Assembly: GCF_964204645.1 (NCBI RefSeq)
Contig: NC_134025.1
Coordinates: 29,606,001-29,666,000, forward strand
Direction: 5' to 3'
Source: Tubulanus polymorphus
Taxonomy: Eukaryota > Nemertea > Palaeonemertea > Tubulaniformes > Tubulanidae
DNA: 60,000 nt
The notes beneath the pieces were generated by a model. The model saw only the letters and a program-made list of their open reading frames with translations, was not told where the DNA came from and searched no databases. The position numbers and the translations under genes are program-made. The first letter of the stretch is position 1, and each line of letters starts with the position of its first letter. Positions 41,501 through 47,320 of this stretch are shown here, one piece after another.

Positions 41501-44500
41501 CAAAGCAGACCAGACTACCGGACTACATAATTGTAGTAGTTCCTCCTCAGAATTTGTGTAATTTGACATCGAAAATAGTAGTTTCATTGAAATAATTCTG
41601 ATTTTGGGAGTATTTTGATATTTTAGAAGTAGTTGAGCTCTTAGATAGAGTAGGTACTAATAGTAGTAGTTGTAGTCTGGTGTGAAGGTAATAAACTTGT
41701 TTAAACTGTTGTTAGCATCATTTCAACCGTAAACTGTTTCTCGCAGCTGAGAAGTAAATTTCCATTTATTTCTTTGGTTTGTAAAATGAATTTTATAGCG
41801 CGATAAACTGTTAAACTGATGATGTAATAGTAACGCGGGCAGATGCATTAAACCCATAAATATCACTCTATTAAACAAACATAATTCAAACGTTGAGTAC
41901 AAGGAAGAAAACTCTAGGAAACCTTATATTCATCATGTGTCATTCATTATTGATAAAAACTATCCCGATACAGTAGACTCCTTAGAGTCTTACTCCGTAG
42001 CGTTCACCGAGTTGACCAGACGAGACAATTACAAGGTTTACCAAAAATAGACAGTAATATTCTCGGATTTGGCTGGTAAAGAGGAAACTGCCGTATTGCC
42101 GGTTTAGTGCGAAGAATTACTGGGGCAAAAAGTGTCGAAGAGCAAGTTCTGTAAGATCGTTAATATAATTGTCATAAGGCGTGTTGTGAGTAAGAGTAAA
42201 ACCCGGCAATCAGCGAGTAATTTATCAATTAATAAGAAATGATCAGAAATGACAGTTTCGACCATTAGGGTTCAGCTATAATTGTACTAAAGACACTTTT
42301 ACCCGGTAAACCGCATTATTAAACAATCACCGAGCGTTGAACGAATTCGCGAAATTTCTACTCGCCGATAATTGTATAACGAATCCCGCGAGGTCTGAAA
42401 GCTACGTTAAGGGCCACAACGCGAGGCGGAAAGTAAATTCCGTAAATGGAAATAACAATGCGATTGTAATTTAGCTATTGTGAGCATTAAGTAGTTGATA
42501 ATAGACTAACCGATACCCCCTACCCAGTAGAACCCGATTCTAACTATACTCCAGCACCCGGCAGCACTTTTTTACATCTTCGGAGCCAACTAAAAACATT
42601 TATTCCATTATAACCCAGATGTCTGGTGTAAAAAATGAAATTTGTCCGTGTGGTATTTTAGGAGACACGGTGGTGACACAGGCAACTATGCTACAGGCGT
42701 ATTACAGATCTTATCCTGTTTATTTAAGTGTTTGCTACAAACTGGATTTATTACTATTTCGACGCAACCCATTTGTTCCAAAATGTGTACAAATCCTGTT
42801 TCCAGGGTCTGAATAATCCTTTTTTTAAGAAGGGTGACGCAGACCTTTTGTCAGTAAATACAGACAGACATATGGTTTATAATCATCGGTGCTCGAGGGT
42901 GACAAATAGGATACTACACTACCTTCCAGACAATATCAACATTCACTTTACTAATGGTGAAATAATTGGTGTCGATGCTTTTTTTTATTCGAGATATGAT
43001 TTAGATCTTTAGGTTCTAAAGGTCCTCAGGGTTTGGGTCTAAAAGGTACAGAGGGTTTAGACGAGAAATATCCGCGTATGATGATGACCAGAGAAATCCC
43101 ACAATAACAAAGCCAAATTCTATATCAGAATGATTATATTTGAGGAGCGACGTTTCGGCTAACAACTGTTAACAACTCATCAGGCGTACCTAACAGTTGT
43201 TAGCCGAAACGTCGCTCCTCAAATACAATCATTCTGATATAGAATTTTTCGATCTTGGTTTCGTTATTGTGGGATTTCTCTTGACAGAGGGTTTAGGTTC
43301 GGGTAAGCTTGAGTATTTGAATCCCAATTTTTAAAATCATCACTTCTACACATGCCCGAACGAACTAATGATGACCTTCACAAACTACGGACAAATTTCA
43401 TCCCTAAAATTTTGAGAAAAGTTTTTTTTAACCAATAGACCAATAGAATGAATACTCACTGTCGATATCTTCATCTTCATCATCTCTAGCGATTGAAGCG
43501 AGTTTCGCGGCGAGTTCCGAGAATTTCTCCGCTTCCTCAGCGTTGACTTCGACGTCGTCTTGATCGAAATCATCGATATTACCGATATCTGTATTACCTA
43601 AACTCATTAAACTCGCCACACTCTGCATATCTTCATCTCTACGAAAATAACAACTCATTTATCAACAAAGTAGATTTACAGCGTTAACAGATTTACAGGG
43701 GGCAATAGAAACGGCACCATTTTGTATGCCAGACCAGCTTCATACTTAATCAGAGACAAGAGGGTACGAGGTAAGTTTTATTTGGTGCCTGATGAGGGTT
43801 AAAGGCTTTGCTGATAATTGAAAAAGCTTGTAGAGTTTATAGTAGTATAAGAATTATCTAAAAACCCACAATAGTAGATTCATAAATCTAAATAGATCTA
43901 AATCCCAGAAATGTTCACTGTTTCTGTGAAGAAGGGATTTGGGTCAGAAAAATAAACTTGTAATATGATATTGCAATAACACAAATACAGTATTGATCTG
44001 ACGCAAAATATATTCAGAAATTGTTAAAACATCTGAGATGATAGAAATCTATTTGACTTACGTTGCTTTTCCTTCTCTTATAAATACACAGCTCAATGTC
44101 AGACATATTGAAGCCGATACTACTTTCTTCGTGGCCGGTTTCATGTTAATTTTGAGATCTGTTTGAGTCGGAATCTGATGAGCAAACTGTTTCATATTGA
44201 TCGCTTTACTCGCTAACACTTTCTTATGACCTTTTTTATCGACCTGGAAATAATCGCAATACAAATATTACTTTCCCTGAAAACATTACATAGTCGAAAT
44301 TCCCTAATTTTCCCTACACGCAAAATAAATCTGAAATTCCACTCCGTAAAAAGTTAACTGTACTAGGGGTTCGTGATACTTGGAGATTCTAGAATCTGAG
44401 GACTTTGAGCAGTTTTATCATGAAGAGATATTATCAAAATTCCAAATCTAATGAGATCCACATACGTGTAAACAAAATTATAGCGAGTTACTATATATTT

Positions 44501-47202
44501 TTACTGACTGAACCAATTACTTCTTAAAACATTTCTTGGGACTTTCCAAAAACTTAAGGATTCCCAAGGAATCAAATGTAATTTCTCAAATTATGACGAA
44601 AAAATTAGTCGCTGGCAAATTTTTTCAAATTTTAGGAGTTATAAAGGAACGAACGACCAGGTTTCAGTTCCAGAATCAGCCACAGAATATTGCGATGGCA
44701 GCACTTTACAGTGACTAATAATTACATCTTCGATAACGAACGTCCATTCTTTATCTTCGAATTCGTCTTGTCTCGATTCGCGAAATAAAGTGACGGTTAT
44801 TTCGATGTTTTCGGGAACGGTCCATTCAACCGTGCCGCGATACGGATTCTGTAACGACGGTTGCCACAACTGCGCCTAAAAATAAATATTTACAAATAGA
44901 GCCATTAAAGAATGCACCGGTAACCATCACAGGGAGGGTTCAGTTCCCTAAACACGTAATGCTGAACGGGCATGGGGTAAGATGAGTTGAAAATCAGTGT
45001 AGAGTGGGCATACATTTTACATATTTAATCAAAAATCTCAATATTATAATCATCAACAATCAAGTCTGATTCCACTGTTTTAGCTCTAACGTTAAAACTT
45101 TGAAAATGAACTAAAGAGAGGCTAATTGAACTCAGTGTATATAGGTCCAGAAGTCTCACAAGAATGCCTACAGGGCCGCGAATCAAGAGACTCGTTCAGA
45201 ATTCCAGAGTTATGAGGTAAATATTCGAAGGAAGTTTGTCGTTTAGTAAAATGGAAGCAGTAGTGAGTGGCCGACATCTCTTTCATTTACAAATGGTTTT
45301 ATTAACCTGCGTTCCTTTTCTTCTGCTTCTCCTCGTCCAAACAATGCTCAACTTATTCGGCTGCCTGAAAATATAAAACCATTCAAAGATATCAGAATCG
45401 GAAACTTGTACAGTCCGTTCTAAATCCATTTAATACTTGTGACAGATGTCAAATACAAGACCATTTCGACAATTCAATCGATGACGATTGTCAAAAAGCT
45501 CTCATCAAAAAAGTCGTCCACACGTGGCGCATCGGCTTAGAAAAAATTACCGAGGTCTGTTTTATTATTCGAAGACAAATCGAGATAAGACTTAATGAAT
45601 TAGAATTAAAACGGTCATCATTAGGGATAGGTTTCATAAATACACAGCTTGCAAGTTGGAATAGGTCGGATTACGAGCACTTGTTGCATCGTTGTCGGTC
45701 ATGTTTTAAACTTATAAGTACGTACATCATTAATCATAATTTACATTCATCCAAAAGTACGCGAAAACTCGACAAACATATTCATATAAAGATGATATGT
45801 GACATTGATGAAGATGGCCACATGAAAACAGCTTGTGTTTGATAATCTTAAACGCCCACGGTTACCGAACAATAATAAAAACAGTTAAATGTTTGAATAG
45901 AACGTCATAAAACATCAATGGTCGATTTTGACAGCGAGTAGAAACCTATTTATATTTAGCAGCCGTGGCGTTTTCGCGCGCGGCCACCCGTCCGGTCGAC
46001 ATCTCCCTCTCTCTTTAATACGAAATGATCGTTTTATAAATTTCAAACCGGGGGATACGAACAACCTGTGCATCGTATAATACCGGCCAGGTGAAGCCAC
46101 CTGCATTTCACATTATCAAACGCGGAAACAAAGCCTATTTTACGGCAGTTCTATTCACAGTTCCGAACAGCTGACAACCTCATTAATACATTTACGGCTT
46201 CGGAATCTTTTAAATACTTATTGAAAATACATTTGTCTTCATTTTGTGTTCAAACTTTCGGCTTTCTTTGTAGAACTATAAACAACACATCTCTTAATGA
46301 CACAATTTTAACATGTGTTGTATATGATATTAGATGTAGCCACCGCAGCCCGACCGACGCAACTGTTTCAGCCCATATGGTACTAAGGATACTCGGGTAA
46401 AAAAATAGAGATGTAGAGCAAAATGAACGCGGTAGTTTAGAGAAATTCAACCAGATGGCAGCACCTCTAGTCCTCGATGACAATTTTTCATTATGACAAT
46501 TCTTTTATGTCTTTTCATGCGTTATCCATATTTCTTAAATACCGGAAAGATCTCTCCTGAATTGATTTTAATTGTTTTTGTTAACACAGGCAGGGGCAGG
46601 ATTTAGCATAACGAAAATGAGTGAACACTGGTATTTAAAAAACAGAATTTCATCAAAAATATGGTACCGTGACCAGGTATAAACAAAGTTACATAAAAGG
46701 AAACTTTGAAAGAAGTATTCATTGAAGAGAAGTAGTCATTGAGGGACAGGTACACCATGCATCAGAGCAGACACACTGAGTCACCCTGATTCTACATTAC
46801 CATTTCATCTACTAGAGATGAGAGTACTACATTCAGAGCCATAACCATTTTACTCTGTAATTTATTGAAACCTTTCTTGATCAGATATCACTCTCTAGAA
46901 GTTGGAAAAGATTCAACTTCAGCCTAGTTTATTGTAGCAGTTCAGTGATTACACAGAACCCTGCAGTTTTCACAGTTTAGATTTTGACTTTATGGCCGAA
47001 ACACAGCTATTGAACTGATTCCTGGATGAAAATTACTCGTGGTCATAGATTCAGGTATCATCTTCAAACGCATTTAATCATTTTTTAATTATTTTTCTCA
47101 CCATTTTTTGGTCGTTTCTACCGTTAATTCGGTATAAGAAGCAGTAAACTGGAATTTTGAGGCTCGCTTTCCGACGCGCTGTAATCTTTTCCATACACTC
47201 AT
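8429..47202 (-). CDS. EHBP1: EH domain-binding protein 1 (21 proposed coding exons)
   Basis: EHBP1 is an endosomal adaptor: its NT-C2 domain contacts membranes, NPF motifs bind EH domains of EHD proteins, the CH domain contacts actin and the bMERB domain binds Rab8-family GTPases (family knowledge). Coding exons, 5' to 3': 47202-47102, 45364-45307, 44875-44726, 44243-44062, 43638-43460, 40737-40146, 38747-38648, 33971-33805, 32589-32008, 31506-31461, 30986-30927, 27497-27333, 26859-26733, 24138-23990, 19129-19042, 18962-18895, 18803-18683, 16531-16435, 11341-11268, 9510-9396, and tentatively 8519-8429. All junctions are GT-AG and all phases agree, giving 3312 nt or about 1103 residues against about 1230 in human. 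The start [19 protein letters not shown] matches the family N terminus. Layout: NT-C2 about 1-165, CH about 465-570, bMERB about 939-1075; NPF near 241 and 677. The C-terminal CaaX box of vertebrate EHBP1 is not seen. Identity is very secure, the last exon is not. Confidence 0.95.
8956..8976. repeat. (CAG)7 microsatellite
   Basis: Seven CAG units in the intron before the proposed last EHBP1 exon. Another (CAG)7 lies at 57965-57985 in an intron of the CCDC9-like gene. Confidence 0.9.
9396..9510 (-). CDS. EHBP1: EHBP1 exon 20 (bMERB helix 3)
   Basis: Codes [20 protein letters not shown] then [19 protein letters not shown], matching the last bMERB helix. TTTTAG acceptor, GTAAGT donor, phase 2, so at least one more coding exon must follow at lower coordinates. 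Confidence 0.95.
11268..11341 (-). CDS. EHBP1: EHBP1 exon 19 (bMERB, central helix)
   Basis: Codes [20 protein letters not shown] and MTIE, matching EKEHDLERRYELLNRELRAM. TTTTCAG acceptor, GTACGT donor, phase 1. The 5.1-kb intron to exon 18 holds a SINE. Confidence 0.96.
12902..13216 (+). mobile_element. tRNA-derived SINE, nearly complete
   Basis: The head has a good pol III box A (TGGCCGAGTGG, 12917) and box B (GGTTCGAACCC, 12942). Only about 14 bases separate them, so the anticodon arm has been lost. A central part (GGGCAAGACACTTATCC, CTCTCCACCCGGGAG, AATGGGTACC) resembles the conserved core of many invertebrate SINEs, and a tail with AGCGCTATATAAG runs into an ATT/CATTAT microsatellite. 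It lies in the intron between EHBP1 exons 18 and 19, opposite to the gene. Confidence 0.8.
15115..15176 (+). mobile_element. SINE 3' tail fragment
   Basis: TGCGCTATATAAG followed by ATTATCATTATCATT is the same tail as in the SINE at 12902-13216; the head is missing. Confidence 0.5.
16435..16531 (-). CDS. EHBP1: EHBP1 exon 18 (bMERB helix 2)
   Basis: Codes [20 protein letters not shown], the most conserved bMERB segment (vertebrate [20 protein letters not shown]). TTTCTAG acceptor, GTAAGT donor, phase 2. Confidence 0.96.
16662..16915. mobile_element. foldback element with paired hammerhead-like cores (FB3)
   Basis: Imperfect inverted arms (about 16662-16725 and 16850-16915). Each has CTGAAGATGACT or CGAAGATGACT, a short hairpin, and AGTCGAAAC. 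The minus-strand core is 16725-16699 and the plus-strand core is 16850-16880. The left arm is alignable over about 65 bases with the left arm of the element at 57010-57175, which shows that this is a dispersed family. Confidence 0.65.
18683..18803 (-). CDS. EHBP1: EHBP1 exon 17 (bMERB helix 1)
   Basis: Codes [20 protein letters not shown] and a helix ending SLRKAMNE, matching the vertebrate SQYVVGELAALENEQKQID at the start of the bMERB domain. GCTCAG acceptor, GTACGA donor. Confidence 0.95.
18895..18962 (-). CDS. EHBP1: EHBP1 exon 16 (linker)
   Basis: Codes [20 protein letters not shown] and EGE, acidic and Ser-rich, between GTTTCAG and GTATCT. Phase 1 in, phase 0 out, which joins exactly to the bMERB exon. 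Confidence 0.75.
19042..19129 (-). CDS. EHBP1: EHBP1 exon 15 (linker)
   Basis: Codes [20 protein letters not shown] then KLIKVESPR and a split Gly. TTTTTCAG acceptor, GTAAAA donor, phase 1. Polar linker supported by splice sites and phase. Confidence 0.75.
19665..19918. repeat. direct repeat, two copies of about 104 bp
   Basis: 19665-19768 and 19816-19918 share CATTATTATTCA, CAGAG-ATTCCCCC, CCAAAAAGATGT, TTTCAGGGT and AAACAGATTTCA in the same order, with a period of 151 bp. No coding content. Confidence 0.8.
22263..22505. repeat. diverged tandem repeat, three copies of about 81 bp
   Basis: Each copy has ATATC-TCTC, CAGATTTT or TAGATTTT, AAAGATCTGAC (decayed in copy 3) and AGAGTCTAC-type endings in the same order, with the AGATTTT motif at 22294, 22374 and 22455. 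Confidence 0.75.
23231..23262. repeat. second, diverged copy of the 32-bp palindrome
   Basis: CACGGATGTATAACCTAGTT followed by AATATGTCCATG matches 37538-37569 at 27 of 32 positions. Flanks CATCAAT and CATAAAT agree at 6 of 7 bases. Confidence 0.65.
23682..23967. mobile_element. piggyBac-like MITE
   Basis: Left end TTAA-CCCTTTCAGTGC, right end GCACTGAAAGGG-TTCA, so a TTAA target site (one side mutated) brackets 12-bp inverted ends starting CCCTTT. Inside are several palindromic blocks of the type TACACCGCAGTGCAGTGTA. TTAA duplication and CCC ends are typical of piggyBac; assignment is by that alone. Confidence 0.6.
23990..24138 (-). CDS. EHBP1: EHBP1 exon 14 (linker)
   Basis: Codes [20 protein letters not shown] and a helix-prone stretch ending [18 protein letters not shown] parallels LVDLKLKKLLE of vertebrates. 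ACCAACAG acceptor, GTAGAT donor. It lies only about 20 bp from the end of the piggyBac-like MITE at 23682-23967. Confidence 0.88.
24662..24771. mobile_element. small inverted-repeat element remnant
   Basis: GGACCAGTGG at the left and CCACTGGTTC at the right form short inverted ends around an internal hairpin, CATGGACT...AGTCCATG (24690-24717). The inner hairpin shares its CATGGAC ends with the 32-bp palindromes. Confidence 0.35.
25341..25620 (+). repeat. dispersed repeat related to 27108-27300 and 31570-31740
   Basis: GAGATGATTTGG recurs at 25346 and 31573, and AAATGATGCTGTGGCA at 25455 and 27181, each followed by a GAGGT box and by TGGCC- or GGCCC-rich text. A degenerate interspersed family in three EHBP1 introns; class unknown. 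Confidence 0.5.
26733..26859 (-). CDS. EHBP1: EHBP1 exon 13 (second conserved helix)
   Basis: Codes [20 protein letters not shown], matching RRQLRERARQLIAEAR of vertebrates, then a Ser/Pro tail ([10 protein letters not shown]). ATTGTAG acceptor, GTTAGT donor, phase 1. Confidence 0.94.
26913..26952. repeat. 10-bp tandem repeat, four copies
   Basis: CGATTACACA repeated four times without change, just downstream (in gene sense upstream) of EHBP1 exon 13. Confidence 0.95.
27333..27497 (-). CDS. EHBP1: EHBP1 exon 12 (RARs-type helix)
   Basis: Fifty-five codons, phase 0 at both ends. Starts with [20 protein letters not shown], nearly identical to the vertebrate SRQEELKERARVLLEQARRD helix, then a Thr/Ser-rich tail. 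TTTTTCAG acceptor, GTAAAT donor. Confidence 0.95.
27498..30926. other. EHBP1 intron 11
   Basis: Mostly unique AT-rich sequence with a slightly GC- and CpG-richer patch at 28700-28960. No coding exon, structured RNA or clear element seen. Confidence 0.6.
30927..30986 (-). CDS. EHBP1: EHBP1 exon 11 (short linker exon)
   Basis: Twenty codons, [20 protein letters not shown], between a CTTGTAG acceptor and a GTTAGT donor, phase 0 at both ends. It could therefore be skipped without a frameshift. Confidence 0.65.
31461..31506 (-). CDS. EHBP1: EHBP1 exon 10 (short linker exon)
   Basis: Forty-six bases coding [15 protein letters not shown] after a split Arg. TTACAG acceptor, GTAAAT donor. Not recognisable by homology; called because splice sites and phase fit on both sides. 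Confidence 0.65.
32008..32589 (-). CDS. EHBP1: EHBP1 exon 9 (second half of CH domain plus linker)
   Basis: Residues 510-704. Begins [15 protein letters not shown] and continues [19 protein letters not shown] and [10 protein letters not shown], closing the CH domain near residue 570. The rest is a Ser/Thr/Glu-rich linker with a second NPF motif in an acidic setting ([11 protein letters not shown], near residue 677). The best donor is GTTTGT after 32008, giving the phase needed by exon 10. Confidence 0.93.
33805..33971 (-). CDS. EHBP1: EHBP1 exon 8 (first half of CH domain)
   Basis: Codes [20 protein letters not shown] and [20 protein letters not shown], the first half of a single calponin-homology domain with the family's TSWRNG and HHFRPD motifs. 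Donor GTAAG splits a Leu codon. Confidence 0.95.
34175..34246 (+). mobile_element. tRNA-Thr(UGU)-like pseudogene or SINE head
   Basis: Box A (TGGTCTAGCGG, 34182) and box B (GGTTCAAATCC, 34225) have true tRNA spacing, and a CTTGTAA anticodon loop puts TGT at the anticodon. The acceptor, anticodon and T stems do not pair properly, so it is not a functional tRNA. Most likely a tRNA-derived SINE head in the intron between EHBP1 exons 7 and 8. Confidence 0.5.
35163..35225 (-). mobile_element. SINE tail fragment, reverse orientation
   Basis: GATAATGATAATAATAAC followed by GTGTATTATTGTACAACGC is the reverse complement of the tail region of the same type of SINE. Similar tail-like fragments occur at 38095-38120 (plus) and 52129-52150 (minus). 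Confidence 0.35.
35294..35562. mobile_element. 269-bp palindromic MITE with 20-bp palindromic satellite core
   Basis: Terminal inverted repeats begin TTACGGAAGCCCCTAGGTGA on both ends, with at least 24 matching bases. Flanks are TAAA on both sides (35290-35293 and 35563-35566), or TA if the ends are set two bases inward. Between the arms, about nine copies of a 20-bp unit built on CGACTTATTAAGTCG fill 35339-35518. Intron between EHBP1 exons 7 and 8. Confidence 0.85.
37530..37576. repeat. perfect 32-bp palindrome flanked by GGGCTAAT direct repeats
   Basis: 37538-37569 is a perfect palindrome starting CATGGACGTATAAACT. It is flanked by GGGCTAAT at 37530-37537 and 37569-37576, the last palindrome base being shared. 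A diverged copy lies at 23231-23262. Confidence 0.85.
37682..37923. mobile_element. near-perfect foldback element with hammerhead-like core (FB1)
   Basis: Arms of about 117 bp (37682-37798 and 37807-37923) are almost exact inverted copies separated by 8 bases. On the minus strand the centre reads CTGACGA, then the stem GATCTC-TAGGGT-GAGATC, then GAAAC (37801-37771). The right arm has the hairpin and GAAAC but has lost CTG. Ends carry AAAATCCCACTATT. Intron between EHBP1 exons 7 and 8. Confidence 0.85.
38516..38580. repeat. CT-rich simple sequence
   Basis: CTCCCACTCCCTCTC-type polypyrimidine stretch about 70 bp 3' of EHBP1 exon 7 on the coding strand. Confidence 0.9.
38648..38747 (-). CDS. 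EHBP1: EHBP1 exon 7 (linker before CH domain)
   Basis: Residues 421-454, polar sequence ending [15 protein letters not shown] acceptor, GTACAT donor, phase 0, which joins exactly to the CH exon. Supported mainly by splice sites and phase, not by homology. Confidence 0.75.
40015..40095 (+). repeat. CCCTGACTTT-type dispersed repeat, copy A
   Basis: Text such as TTCCCCGAGTC, TAGACTTTTCCATGATTTCC and GTGGCCACCCTGT is a degenerate interspersed repeat. A longer copy in the same direction lies at 40745-40990 on the other side of EHBP1 exon 6; weaker relatives are near 6080-6185, 23560-23655 and 44265-44330. Confidence 0.55.
40146..40737 (-). CDS. EHBP1: EHBP1 exon 6 (disordered linker with NPF motif)
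   Basis: Residues 224-421, low complexity, Pro/Ser/Lys rich. One true NPF motif sits near residue 241 ([18 protein letters not shown]), with PFE and GPFEL variants beside it. Later segments are basic and PxxP rich ([20 protein letters not shown]), plausible SH3 ligands by inference. Donor GTAAGT, phase 2. Divergent from vertebrates but in phase with both neighbours. Confidence 0.88.
40745..40990 (+). repeat. CCCTGACTTT-type dispersed repeat, copy B
   Basis: Several CCCTGACTTTT and CCTTGACTTTT steps ending CCAGCCACCCTGTTTC, in the same orientation as the copy at 40015-40095. Starts a few bases from the exon 6 acceptor. Confidence 0.55.
41089..41508 (+). pseudogene. unrecognised broken reading frame in an EHBP1 intron
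   Basis: On the plus strand, after a strong acceptor-like sequence (T-run then CACAG at 41088-41091), one frame runs about 139 codons to a TAA at 41506-41508. It is broken only by two TAA codons (41246 and 41348), each followed by TTG. Composition is protein-like and basic: [16 protein letters not shown], then [36 protein letters not shown], and a final block ending [17 protein letters not shown] and CpG content are higher than in the surrounding intron. I do not recognise the family. It may be a decayed retrocopy of a nuclear basic protein; a chance open frame is not excluded. Confidence 0.35.
43090..43281. mobile_element. foldback element with hammerhead-like core (FB2)
   Basis: Inverted arms 43090-43171 and 43191-43281. 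The minus strand reads CTGATGA, a TAACA-GT-TGTTA hairpin, CCGAAACGTC (43183-43152); the right arm has CTAACA-GT-TGTTAG and CGAAACGTC. The ends carry AAATCCCACAATAAC, like FB1. Intron between EHBP1 exons 5 and 6. Confidence 0.8.
43460..43638 (-). CDS. EHBP1: EHBP1 exon 5 (acidic linker after NT-C2)
   Basis: Residues 164-224. [20 protein letters not shown] matches the family's DEDMQSLASLMS segment, followed by an acidic stretch and a short helix ([17 protein letters not shown]). Donor GTGAGT, phase 1. Confidence 0.93.
44062..44243 (-). CDS. EHBP1: EHBP1 exon 4 (end of NT-C2)
   Basis: Residues 104-164. Contains [19 protein letters not shown] and [20 protein letters not shown], ending GKAT as in the family. 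Acceptor TTTCCAG, donor GTAAGT, phase 2. Confidence 0.95.
44726..44875 (-). CDS. EHBP1: EHBP1 exon 3 (NT-C2)
   Basis: Fifty codons, phase 0 at both ends. Contains [20 protein letters not shown] and [13 protein letters not shown], nearly identical to the vertebrate NT-C2 core. Acceptor TTTTTAG, donor GTAATT. Confidence 0.95.
45307..45364 (-). CDS. EHBP1: EHBP1 exon 2 (NT-C2)
   Basis: Completes the Trp and codes [19 protein letters not shown], matching the conserved [10 protein letters not shown] segment of EHBP1. TTTTCAG acceptor, GTTAAT donor, ends in phase 0. Confidence 0.93.
47102..47202 (-). CDS. EHBP1: EHBP1 exon 1 (start codon, first NT-C2 strand)
   Basis: Residues 1-34. ATG at 47202 gives [19 protein letters not shown], the hallmark EHBP1 N terminus. 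The donor GTGAG follows 47102 and splits the Trp codon (phase 2). A splice-acceptor-like TTTTAG lies 13 nt upstream of the ATG, so the exon probably begins at 47215 with a short 5' UTR. Confidence 0.95.
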
Positions 47203-47215
47203 CTTAAATCTGCAT
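47203..47215 (-). promoter_or_regulatory. EHBP1: EHBP1 5' UTR remnant with three-codon uORF
   Basis: Between a splice-acceptor-like GTTTTAG and the start codon there are only 13 bases, and they contain a complete upstream frame ATG-CAG-ATT-TAA ending one base before the EHBP1 ATG. The rest of the 5' UTR must come from an exon further upstream. An effect on translation is inferred. Confidence 0.5.
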
Positions 47216-47285
47216 CTAAAACACAACAAATTCAAACATCTTTAATATTCCTCCAATACGTGGTGCTAGTGTCATCAAGGATTGA

Positions 47286-47286
47286 A

Positions 47287-47319
<33 letters not shown>

Positions 47320-47320
47320 T
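47286..47320. repeat. (AAT)n microsatellite
   Basis: About eleven AAT units about 70 bp upstream of the EHBP1 first coding exon acceptor. Confidence 0.95.

Noticed and set aside
42619-43012. Overlapping plus-strand frames of 65 and 94 codons
   Set aside because: No family resemblance, different frames, no splice logic, and next to a foldback element.
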